DNA of 36,109 bases, taken from NCBI GenBank assembly GCA_903876795.1, contig CAIRBK010000054.1:1-36109 (forward strand), given 5' to 3'. Below, piece after piece: positions 8,216 through 15,991 of this stretch. Under the pieces are notes generated by a model. It saw nothing but the letters and a program-made list of their open reading frames with translations, was not told the origin of the DNA and made no database searches. The DNA comes from an uncultured Verrucomicrobiota bacterium (GTDB lineage Bacteria > Verrucomicrobiota > Verrucomicrobiia > Opitutales > Opitutaceae). The number at the start of each line of letters is the position of its first letter. Position 1 is the stretch's first letter. A program made the position numbers and the translations under genes.

Positions 8216-9841
8216 ATGTCTGATTCACCGACTCCCCAAAAACTCGCCGCGCCCGTCATCCGTCCATCCAACCGCGACTACGAGCCACAGCTTTTCGGTC
8301 GCTCGCTTTCGCCCGACACGGTCGGCGCGTTGCTCGACGCCGGCGCCCGTGGCGACCTCGCCGCGCAGAGCGATCTTTTCAACCTGATGGAGGACACTTG
8401 GCCGCGCCTCCGCGCCAACCTTCAGAAAATAAAGAACGCCATCCGCAAGCTGCCGCTGAACGTGCAGCCCTTCACCCCTAAGAACGGAAAACCCTCCGCG
8501 TCCGCACAGGAAAAAGCCGCCTTCGTCGAGTCCGCGCTCCACTTGCAACGCGGCTACGTGGACACCACGCGCGCCCCGCTCGGCTCCGCCGTTTACGAAC
8601 TCATGGACGCGGTTGCGCGAGGCCTGTCTGTCGTCGAGATCGACTGGACGACCGACACCACCGGTTTCGTCGTCCCGGTCGGCTTCCGCCGCGTCCCGTC
8701 GCGTTACCTCGGCATCAACACCGACGGCACGCTCGCGCTCCGTCTCGATCCCGCCGCGCTCTCCGCGCTCACGCCGTTCGCCAAACACCCCGGCAAATTC
8801 CTCACCGGCATTTTTCAATCCAAGTCCGGTACGCTCGGCGAGGCCGCGCAGCTCCGCGCCCTCGCTCCTCTCTGGCTCGGTCACATGCTCGGTTGGGAAT
8901 GGCTTGTTCAGAAGGCCGAACTTTTCGGCACGCCCTTGCGTTGGGCCAACTACCCGACCACCGCCACCCAGGCCGAGATCGACGCCATCACCGCCGCTCT
9001 CCGCAACATGGGCACCGCCTCGTGGGGTGCGTTTCCGCAGGGAACGAATCTGCAAATCATCCAAGGCACCACGCCCGGCGTCGCAGGCCCCAACGATCCG
9101 AGCGAGCGCCTCATGGGCATCGCCGACCGCGCGTGCGACATCATGCTTCTCGGCCAGAACCTCTCCGTTGAACACAACGGCCAGGGCAGCCGCGCCGCCA
9201 GCGAGGTTCACCGCGAGGTCGAGCTGGATCTCTTCGAGACCTACGCCGAGTTCATCGTCGCCATCCTCAACGACCAGCTCATCCCGCATTTGATCGCGCT
9301 CAACTGGGGCAGCGCGGAGGAAATCCCCTTCGTTGAGGTCGAGATTTCGCGCCCCGGTCGCGAGCAGGACATGGCCTCCCGCGACAAAACCCTCTTCGTC
9401 GAAATGGGCCTGCCGGTGTCGCTCCAATACCTGTATGAACGTCATAAAGTGCCGACCCCCGAGGCGGGCGAGGCGCTTTTCACACCCGCCAAACCCGTCA
9501 CGCAGGCCGTGCCGACGGAACAGAAACCAGCCCCCGCCGACGCTAAGGCGTGCGCGTGCGGTTGTGGCGTCCCAATCGACGCCACCAGCGAATCATCCGC
9601 CGAACTCTCCGCGCGCCAAGCCGCCGCGCAGGCCGCGTTTCCGCAACAGGTCGCCGAAGCCAACGCCGCCGACGAATACCTCGTCTGGGATGCGACCCTC
9701 GACAACCGCACAACACCCCTTTGCCAAGGTCGGCACGGTCGCCGCTGGGGTGACGGTTGGCTTTCGCCGCCGCCCGCGCATTTCAACTGCCGCAGCGTTT
9801 TGATCCGCGTGCCCAAAGCTAGCTACCAGTCGCCGGATTGA
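8216..9841 (+). CDS. DUF935 (Mu gp29-like) portal protein with MuF-like C-terminal tail
   Basis: 541 residues, with GGAGG before the ATG. Residues 20-400 are a DUF935 portal: LRANLQKIKNAIRKLPLNVQ near the start, a GRS-type turn, and the stem/wing part with MGIADRACDIMLLGQNLSVE and GQGSRAASEVHREVELDL. After a Pro/Ala-rich linker and an odd Cys cluster (ACACGCG), the last 80 residues read DEYLVWDATLDNRTTPLCQG and PPPAHFNCRS, the signature of the MuF/SPP1 gp7 head-morphogenesis domain. In Mu the MuF domain sits in its own gene (gp30), so this looks like a portal-MuF fusion with most of MuF shortened. Confidence 0.85.
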   Translation: MSDSPTPQKLAAPVIRPSNRDYEPQLFGRSLSPDTVGALLDAGARGDLAAQSDLFNLMEDTWPRLRANLQKIKNAIRKLPLNVQPFTPKNGKPSASAQEKAAFVESALHLQRGYVDTTRAPLGSAVYELMDAVARGLSVVEIDWTTDTTGFVVPVGFRRVPSRYLGINTDGTLALRLDPAALSALTPFAKHPGKFLTGIFQSKSGTLGEAAQLRALAPLWLGHMLGWEWLVQKAELFGTPLRWANYPTTATQAEIDAITAALRNMGTASWGAFPQGTNLQIIQGTTPGVAGPNDPSERLMGIADRACDIMLLGQNLSVEHNGQGSRAASEVHREVELDLFETYAEFIVAILNDQLIPHLIALNWGSAEEIPFVEVEISRPGREQDMASRDKTLFVEMGLPVSLQYLYERHKVPTPEAGEALFTPAKPVTQAVPTEQKPAPADAKACACGCGVPIDATSESSAELSARQAAAQAAFPQQVAEANAADEYLVWDATLDNRTTPLCQGRHGRRWGDGWLSPPPAHFNCRSVLIRVPKASYQSPD

Positions 9842-9856
9842 CACGGCGGCAGCGGC

Positions 9857-10846
9857 ATGACCCAGCCGCTCCACGCCGCCTTTTCCAACGCCCTCGCCGA
9901 GGGCTCCACGCTCCCCGCCGACATCCAATACATGCCGCCCGGTCGGCATCGCATCCGCGCCTCCCAAGGCGGTAAGCCCGTCTCCGTCGAGGTCGCCGTC
10001 AGCGCCGCCACCGCCGCCGTTCTCCAAACTTTTCTCGCGGCCAAAATGACCGCCGCAGCCGAGGGCCGCGAAGATCGGCCCTTCTTCGATTTCAATCACG
10101 AAGACCGCGAGGCCTCTGCCTGGCCCACCGATTTTTACTGGGCCGGTGACGATCCGCAGACCGGCGGCGTCCGCGCCCGTCTCGAATGGTCGGACGCCGG
10201 TAAACGCGCCGTCGAAGGCCGCACCTTCCGGCGCTTTTCCCCGACCTTCCATCTCGACGCTTCCGGCCACGTCACCGGCTCCGAGATCAATATGGGCGGC
10301 CTCGTCAATCGTGCCGCCTTCAAGCGCATCGCCCCGCTCTTCGCCGCCGCTCCCGTTGACACCGCGACCGAGCCGATGCCCATGCAAACTCTCATCTCCA
10401 CCCTTCGCTCGCTCTCGCTAGTCGAGGCGTCCGCCACCGAGGAGGCCGACCTCGTCACGCAGGTCTCGCGCTCCGTCGGTTCGCTCAAATCCGAAATCAC
10501 CGACCTCAAATCGACTCTCGCGACGCAGGCCCGCCAACGCGCCGAGTCGCTGGTTGATGCCGCCGTCCGCGCCGGTCGCCTCCCCGCAAAGGACACCGAC
10601 GCGCGCGGCTTCTGGGTCGATGCGCTCCTCCGCGACGAGGCCAAGGCCGTGAAGGCGCTCGACGCCCTCACCGTCAATCCCGTGCTCGCCCGCCTCACCC
10701 CCGGCCACGAGGACGCCGCCAATCCCGCGAACCTCATCACGCGGCAGGAGCAAAAGCTCGCCGCCGTCCGCGCCGCCCACCCGAGCGCGGATTTCCAGAC
10801 CATCTACGCCAAGGCCAAAGCCGAGGCTCCCGAACTCTTCCGCTAA
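9857..10846 (+). CDS. Mu I-like head protease/scaffold
   Basis: 329 residues. The N-terminal 200 residues fit phage Mu protein I: a FFDFNHEDR segment with the conserved His at 81, then AWPTDFYW, then a strand-rich part ending RRFSPTFHLD and an asparagine-glycine-rich loop. The C-terminal 120 residues are a charged helical region (SLKSEITDLKSTLATQARQR), the usual internal scaffold. Such proteins shape the prohead and then cut the scaffold and capsid. It sits between portal and decoration/capsid genes, as expected. Confidence 0.78.
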   Translation: MTQPLHAAFSNALAEGSTLPADIQYMPPGRHRIRASQGGKPVSVEVAVSAATAAVLQTFLAAKMTAAAEGREDRPFFDFNHEDREASAWPTDFYWAGDDPQTGGVRARLEWSDAGKRAVEGRTFRRFSPTFHLDASGHVTGSEINMGGLVNRAAFKRIAPLFAAAPVDTATEPMPMQTLISTLRSLSLVEASATEEADLVTQVSRSVGSLKSEITDLKSTLATQARQRAESLVDAAVRAGRLPAKDTDARGFWVDALLRDEAKAVKALDALTVNPVLARLTPGHEDAANPANLITRQEQKLAAVRAAHPSADFQTIYAKAKAEAPELFR

Positions 10847-10867
10847 CCGCCCTCCCGCATCCTTCCC

Positions 10868-11263
10868 ATGAAGACCTCTCTCGCCCGCACCAACGCCATT
10901 CTGCCTTTCGAGGCCAGCGCCGATCTCACCGGTTTCGTCGGCCGCTTTGTCGTTCTTTTCCTCGGTAAAGTCGCTCTCGTTACGCTTCTCCCCGTCAAGC
11001 CCCTCGGCATTCTTCTCACCGACGGTAAGGCCGGTGATCGAGTCACCGTCGCCATCGGCGCGGGCGGCATCGCCGGCACCGTCCGCGTGAAGCTCGCCGC
11101 CGCCGTCACCGCACCCGGCACCTACCTTCAGCTCACCGCCGATGGTCGCGTCATCCCAGACGCAGGCACGGGCTCGCGCACTCTCGTTGCGCAGGCCCTC
11201 GAAACCGGAGCCATCGATGAACTCATCGAGGCCGTCCTCATCGCCCCGCAATCCCTCACCTAA
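10868..11263 (+). CDS. Small capsid-decoration-like protein
   Basis: 131 residues, strand-rich and glycine/alanine/valine-rich (GDRVTVAIGAGGIAGTVRVK; GTYLQLTADGRVI). This is the pattern of small head-stabilising proteins (for example DUF2190-like) found directly before major capsid genes. No catalytic motif is visible. The assignment relies on position and fold style and not on clear signature residues. Confidence 0.55.
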   Translation: MKTSLARTNAILPFEASADLTGFVGRFVVLFLGKVALVTLLPVKPLGILLTDGKAGDRVTVAIGAGGIAGTVRVKLAAAVTAPGTYLQLTADGRVIPDAGTGSRTLVAQALETGAIDELIEAVLIAPQSLT

Positions 11264-11297
11264 GCCGCCCGCCCTTTAGCCCTCAGCCCACACGCCC

Positions 11298-12200
11298 ATG
11301 TCTTCCACGAAATACAACGTCACCCTCACCAACTACGCGCGCGGCCTCGCTCAGGACATCTCCGCCACGCTCGCCAACTTCCTCGCACCCGAGGTGGTTG
11401 TTCCCGCCGCCACCGGCCAATACAAGAGCTTCGACGACAAGAATACGTTCCAAGTCATCGACACCTCCCGCGCTGTCGGCGGCCCCGCCAAGCGCCTTGA
11501 GTTCGCCGCCAGCGATCCGACTTACAACTGTCTCCCGCAGGCCCTCGAAATCGCCATCGACGACCATGAGCGCGACGAGGCCGGTCAGAACGATCCGCTC
11601 CGCCTGGAGGAGGCCAAGACGCAGACCCTCGTCTCGTCCGCCGTCACCTCTCACGAGGCCAAGGTCTTCGCTGCGCTCACCGCGCTCGCCGCCGCGACCA
11701 ACATTACCCTCGCGAGCGACGATCCCATTGCAAAGATTGACGAGCAGATCGAGGCGCTCGCCACCGACACCGGCCGTATGCCCAACCGCCTCGTCATCGG
11801 CCTGCCTCTCTGGAACAAGCTCCGCAACAACGCCAAGGTCATCGCCCGCTTCCCCGGCGCGGCGTCCGTCGGCGTCAGCATGGCGCAGTTCTCTTCGCTC
11901 CTCCTCAATCCGAGCATCGACATCCGCGTCGGCATCCTCGCGAAAGACACCGCCAAGCTCGGCGCGGCAAAGGCCAACGTGAACATCATCGGTCAACAGC
12001 TCGTAGTCTTCCACGCCAACGCCAGCCCCACGCTCTACGATCCGAGCTTCATGAAAACGTTCCGCCTCCGCCGTGGCGGCGTGGACGTCGTCCGCACCTA
12101 CCGCGACGACTCAGCCCGCTCCGACATCCTCGCGGTCGATTGGTCGGAAGACATCCGCGTCACGTCCTCCGTCTGCGCCCGCAAGGTCACCGCCTCGTAA
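11298..12200 (+). CDS. Major capsid protein, HK97-fold type
   Basis: 300 residues, followed by a strong terminator as expected for a highly expressed gene. Hallmarks: an N-terminal region with SATLANFLAPEVVVPAATGQ, a long helix with ALEIAIDDHERDEAGQNDPL, a central spine helix (EEAKTQTLVSSAVTSHEAKVF), and a strand-rich end with RRGGVDVVRTYRDDSARSD, similar to gpE-type capsid proteins. Its place after the decoration-like gene supports the call. It forms the icosahedral shell. Confidence 0.82.
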   Translation: MSSTKYNVTLTNYARGLAQDISATLANFLAPEVVVPAATGQYKSFDDKNTFQVIDTSRAVGGPAKRLEFAASDPTYNCLPQALEIAIDDHERDEAGQNDPLRLEEAKTQTLVSSAVTSHEAKVFAALTALAAATNITLASDDPIAKIDEQIEALATDTGRMPNRLVIGLPLWNKLRNNAKVIARFPGAASVGVSMAQFSSLLLNPSIDIRVGILAKDTAKLGAAKANVNIIGQQLVVFHANASPTLYDPSFMKTFRLRRGGVDVVRTYRDDSARSDILAVDWSEDIRVTSSVCARKVTAS

Positions 12201-12230
12201 GCCGTCGCCGCTACCTCGCAAAGCCAACCA

Positions 12231-12265
12231 CGGGCGGCCGGTCACATGTGACCGCCGCCCGTTTT
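12231..12265 (+). terminator. Strong intrinsic terminator after capsid gene
   Basis: CGGGCGG at 12231-12237 pairs with CCGCCCG at 12255-12261, and the inner CGGTCAC/GTGACCG palindrome (12239-12254) completes a long GC-rich hairpin with one bulge. TTTT follows at 12262-12265. It ends the head transcript 30 bases after the capsid stop. Confidence 0.85.
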
Positions 12266-12312
12266 CATGTCCGTCCCTCCGGTTTCAAGTCTCAGCCCTC
12301 ATCCTTCCTCCG

Positions 12313-12507
12313 ATGCTCTCCACCATCCTCTCCGTCCTCCGCGACCCCGTCCCATACCGGGGCGGCATCGGCATCTTCGCCATCGTCACCCTCGAACGCC
12401 TCAACGCCTTCGTCGGCCTCATGGTCGGCATCGCGAGCTTGGTTTACCTTTGCCTCCGCATCCGCCGCGAATACCTCAACCGCCACCGCCCGCCGTCCAG
12501 CGAGTAG
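12313..12507 (+). CDS. Tiny membrane protein, holin-like
   Basis: 64 residues from ATG 12313. One or two hydrophobic stretches are visible (GIGIFAIVTLE and AFVGLMVGIASLVYLCL), ending in a basic tail RIRREYLNRHRPP. Size and charge distribution fit a small phage holin or another lysis-linked membrane protein, but there is no signature sequence. It follows the capsid terminator and so needs its own promoter or read-through. Confidence 0.5.
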   Translation: MLSTILSVLRDPVPYRGGIGIFAIVTLERLNAFVGLMVGIASLVYLCLRIRREYLNRHRPPSSE

Positions 12508-12541
12508 GGCGGGGGCATCGTTGACACCGGTCATCCTGCGT

Positions 12542-12736
12542 ATGAACGCCAAAACCATCCGCATCCTGTCCTTCCTCGGTAAGACCGCCGGTCTTGTCCT
12601 CACCGTCGCCGGCCCTTTTTCCGGCACGCCCATTGGCCTCACGGTCTTCGCCGTCTCGTCCTTCCTCAAAGACGCCGTGAACCGCATGGGCGACCTCGCC
12701 GACGACGGCAAACCCAACGACTCCTTCAAGACCTGA
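12542..12736 (+). CDS. Tiny hydrophobic protein, holin-like
   Basis: 64 residues. The N-terminal half is hydrophobic (ILSFLGKTAGLVLTVAGPFS, GLTVFAVSSFL), followed by a short acidic tail. It lies 34 bases after the other tiny membrane gene and may form a pair with it. There is no endolysin gene nearby to confirm a lysis role. Confidence 0.45.
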   Translation: MNAKTIRILSFLGKTAGLVLTVAGPFSGTPIGLTVFAVSSFLKDAVNRMGDLADDGKPNDSFKT

Positions 12737-12763
12737 CCGCGCACCGTTCCATCTGCCTCGTTC

Positions 12764-12795
12764 AGCCCCGGCCGCACCCGCGCCGGGGCTTTTTG
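12764..12795 (+). terminator. Intrinsic terminator closing the phage block
   Basis: AGCCCCGGC at 12764-12772 and GCCGGGGCT at 12782-12790 form a perfect 9-bp stem, followed by TTTT. It separates the plus-strand head block from the convergent defence operon, whose last stop is at 12797. Confidence 0.88.
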
Positions 12796-12796
12796 T

Positions 12797-15700
12797 TTAT
12801 CCGATTAATGCCTTAAACTCCGCGCGCGTCAGGTTTACTCCATCGGCCAAGACTAGCTCTTTCGGGAAACACGGTGCGCCCATCGACCACAGCTCCAAAC
12901 TATCGGCGTGATCATCGAAATACTCCGCCCGGGTCGTTACTCGCACTAGACTCGTTTGCCCGGGCGCGAGGTAGCTGAACTCTCCGACCCCCAGAGGCTT
13001 TGCGGTGATTCCGCCGGGCAATAGATCAGCCCGCGCCGCGATTTTTTCCAAATCATCCAAGGTGAGCGTGGGTTCGGGCTGCGGGGGTTCTTCGAGATCG
13101 GCATCGACGAAGCCGTCGAGATCGAAGCCAGCCGACTCCGCCAACGCTGCCGCCTGCTCTAGGTCGCCGACGACTCCGGCCCGCGCATCCTTGTTGGCGC
13201 CCTTACCCGCCAACACCGTTTGCGCGATCACACCCGGCAGCTTTGCGAGGATCGGCTGAAGGCGACCGACCACGCTGGTGAACAGGTTGATGCGTTTGCG
13301 CAGCGCGAGGTAAACATCCGCCTCGACCGTGTCCTGGTAGTGCAGGTTCACGATGCGGATGATCGGGTGTTTCTGGCCGAGACGGTCAATGCGGCCGATA
13401 CGTTGCTCCACCCGCATCGGATTCCACGGCATATCGTAGTTCACCAGCGAGCCACAGAATTGAAAATTGATACCCTCCGCCGCCGCATCGGTGCAGAGCA
13501 GCACGTCGGCTTTTCCCTCGCGGAAATGGCGCTTGGCGACTTCGCGCGAAACCGCCCGCCAGGTGCCGTCCTTCTCACGGATTTCACCACCACGCCCCGA
13601 GAAACACATGACGCGCAAATCCGGCTCATCGGCCAGGCGCACACGGAGAAAATCCATCGTATCGGTGTATTGGGTGAACACCATCGCCTGCGCAAAACCC
13701 GCCGCCCGCAGCGCGCGCAGTTCTTTCGCGAGCGTTTCGGCCTTCGAGTCCGGAGGCAGCTTGCGGATGTCGGCCAACAGATCCGCGATGGTGTCGCGTT
13801 CCTCTTGGGCCATCGCCTCCCGGTCGAGTTGTTCGGCTTCGTCCGCCGAGACTTGTTCGCCTCCGAGTTCCAGCTCTTGTTGCTCCGTGTCTTCCGCCCA
13901 TTGGCCGGGTGCCCCCGTCGGCGCGCCACGCATGGACGCGAGCCGGTTTTCCAAAGTGCCTGCGAGTGCGGCGAAGCTACTGGCGAGACGCCGCCGATAG
14001 ATCGTCATGATGAAACCCACCGCATTCTTCTCTTTCGCTGCCGCACGATTATAGACGTCGGCAATGTAGATTTCTACTCGCTTGTAGATTGAGTCCTCGG
14101 CGGGCGAAAGTGGGATGAAGCGGTCTTCCACATCACGCGTCGCAATCGGCGTCGAGAGCTTGCCCGCCGCATGGTAGCGAGGCAGCAGTTCGCGCGTGTG
14201 CCGCGAGATCAATCGACCGACCGGCGACCACGCGCGGATGATCTTAAGCGCGATTGCCCGATGATGGGTTTCCAACTGCCGCCGCAGAATCGTCGAGGGA
14301 TCGCGCAGCGCCTTGAGGATTTTTCGCGCCGCCAGTCCGCTCGTTACTCCCAGCCGCTTCACCTCGTCTTCGGTGATCGCTCCAAAGGCCCGCTCCGATG
14401 CTTGGAAAAGCTGCGTCAGCGATTCCAGCGTGTCTTGCGAAGGAGCGGCTTCCTCTACGGCCTCGGTGAAGCGCAGGAAAGCGCCCTCCGTCCACTCCGC
14501 CGGCATCCGAAGCAACGAGAGCAGATCCCACACCTCCACCGGATGCACCTGCATCGGCGTCGCCGTGAGCAGCACCAGCCCTTGCGTGCGTTGTTCCAAC
14601 CCGCGCAACAGTCGTAGGAGCGAGTTGGGGCGGTTCTCGTTGGTCGCCCCCGGAGCTTTACGGCGCGCGTGATGGGCCTCGTCCACGATCACGAGATCCC
14701 ACGGCTGCGCTTGTTCCAGTAGCTCGGGCTGACGCTCCGAACGGCGCATCAGATGGCTCGATGCGATGACAACCGGCTCTTTGTGCCAGTCGGCCCGGCT
14801 CACCTCGCGCTCGTCCCCCGCCGGTCGTGCCGGGGTCGGCATCCACGAGAGTTTTTCGCCGTCATAAAGCGGCCAGTTGAGGTTAAATTTTTCCCGCAGT
14901 TCCACCTGCCACTGTCGGCACACGTTGGCCGGCGCTAGGATGAGGATGCGTTTCGCCTTCTCCGCCAACCACGCTTGCCGAAGGAGCAAGCCCGCTTGAA
15001 TCGTCTTACCTAAACCAACCTCGTCGGCGATCAACAGGCGCGGGGGCCATTGCTGATAAAGTCGCTTAAACGCCCGCACTTGATGCGGCCACGGCGTCAC
15101 GTTGGCGGTGGCCTCGCCTACGCGCTCGCCGCCGTAGGGCAGCTTGGCCGCGTGGCGAATGTAACTCCACACCGCTCGGCGGTTATCCACCAGTTCCGGT
15201 TCGGGTGCGAGCGGCACCGGCTCGACGTCGGGCAGCAGGTTGATCGGCGTCGCCGGGGGCCAACCCTCACGCGAGGCCTTGAGGCGCGCAGGCTCATCGT
15301 TCGAGGGCAGGAAGCGCAGTAAATCCGCGCGTGCGGCTTCGGGCACGTCAAGCGTGACCACATGCGGCGACTCGCCATCCCAGAGGCGGCGAAAGTTGAT
15401 GTCTTCCTCCTCCACACGTTCGAGGGCGTCCTCGTTTCGCCACGAGCAAAAGATATTCAGGCTTTCCCAGTTCTTCGTCCAACCGGCCGCCGTCTCATTG
15501 AGGCTGCCGTTAAAGGCCAGACGGTCTCCGGTCTTGTCTTCGACGATGCCTGATTTTTCGTGAAACAGCCCCTCGGCTGGCACCGGACGCCGCCGCTCAT
15601 CGCAGGGCACGGCCACCTTCACTTCGAGGATTTGCTGAGCCACCATCCACGCGAGCAGTTCGAGGGCTTCGACTTCGCGCTGATTGCCTGGCTTGAGCGG

Positions 15701-15991
15701 ATAGCGCAGCAGGTGGGATTTTACTTGGTCGCGAATCTCCGCGCCGTGGGTGATCGCATCGACCTCGGCTTTTTCGAGTGTGCAGCCGACGAGCAGGCGC
15801 ACCCGCCCGCTGTTTCGCACGAGGCCTTCGATGCCGCGCGCCGCCAGCGACAAGGCACGGGCGTTAAAATACCCCGTCAGCCGGTCATATCGCACCGCGC
15901 ATTCCAGCGCCGGGACGTAAAGCAGATCCACCAGATCGCCGTGATCGGGCGTGTATTTCAGCTTCCACTTTCGGTCGCGCAGAAGGCTCAT
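12797..15991 (-). CDS. Phospholipase-D nuclease / SNF2-type helicase fusion
   Basis: 1064 residues. The N-terminal 200 residues form a PLD-type nuclease-like domain with FHEKSG (H144, K146) and NGSLNE (G162, S163, N165), i.e. one HKD half-site. The helicase follows: motif I DEVGLGKT at 323-330, motif II DEAH at 437-440, LLTATPMQ (III), MVFTQYTDTMDFL, and CTDAAAEGINFQ through EQRIGRIDRLGQ (V-VI). It probably translocates on DNA and may cut it. The ATG overlaps the KAP gene stop, making it the last gene of the operon. PLD-SNF2 proteins paired with DUF1156 methylases are typical of defence islands. Confidence 0.88.
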   Translation of the reverse strand: MSLLRDRKWKLKYTPDHGDLVDLLYVPALECAVRYDRLTGYFNARALSLAARGIEGLVRNSGRVRLLVGCTLEKAEVDAITHGAEIRDQVKSHLLRYPLKPGNQREVEALELLAWMVAQQILEVKVAVPCDERRRPVPAEGLFHEKSGIVEDKTGDRLAFNGSLNETAAGWTKNWESLNIFCSWRNEDALERVEEEDINFRRLWDGESPHVVTLDVPEAARADLLRFLPSNDEPARLKASREGWPPATPINLLPDVEPVPLAPEPELVDNRRAVWSYIRHAAKLPYGGERVGEATANVTPWPHQVRAFKRLYQQWPPRLLIADEVGLGKTIQAGLLLRQAWLAEKAKRILILAPANVCRQWQVELREKFNLNWPLYDGEKLSWMPTPARPAGDEREVSRADWHKEPVVIASSHLMRRSERQPELLEQAQPWDLVIVDEAHHARRKAPGATNENRPNSLLRLLRGLEQRTQGLVLLTATPMQVHPVEVWDLLSLLRMPAEWTEGAFLRFTEAVEEAAPSQDTLESLTQLFQASERAFGAITEDEVKRLGVTSGLAARKILKALRDPSTILRRQLETHHRAIALKIIRAWSPVGRLISRHTRELLPRYHAAGKLSTPIATRDVEDRFIPLSPAEDSIYKRVEIYIADVYNRAAAKEKNAVGFIMTIYRRRLASSFAALAGTLENRLASMRGAPTGAPGQWAEDTEQQELELGGEQVSADEAEQLDREAMAQEERDTIADLLADIRKLPPDSKAETLAKELRALRAAGFAQAMVFTQYTDTMDFLRVRLADEPDLRVMCFSGRGGEIREKDGTWRAVSREVAKRHFREGKADVLLCTDAAAEGINFQFCGSLVNYDMPWNPMRVEQRIGRIDRLGQKHPIIRIVNLHYQDTVEADVYLALRKRINLFTSVVGRLQPILAKLPGVIAQTVLAGKGANKDARAGVVGDLEQAAALAESAGFDLDGFVDADLEEPPQPEPTLTLDDLEKIAARADLLPGGITAKPLGVGEFSYLAPGQTSLVRVTTRAEYFDDHADSLELWSMGAPCFPKELVLADGVNLTRAEFKALIG

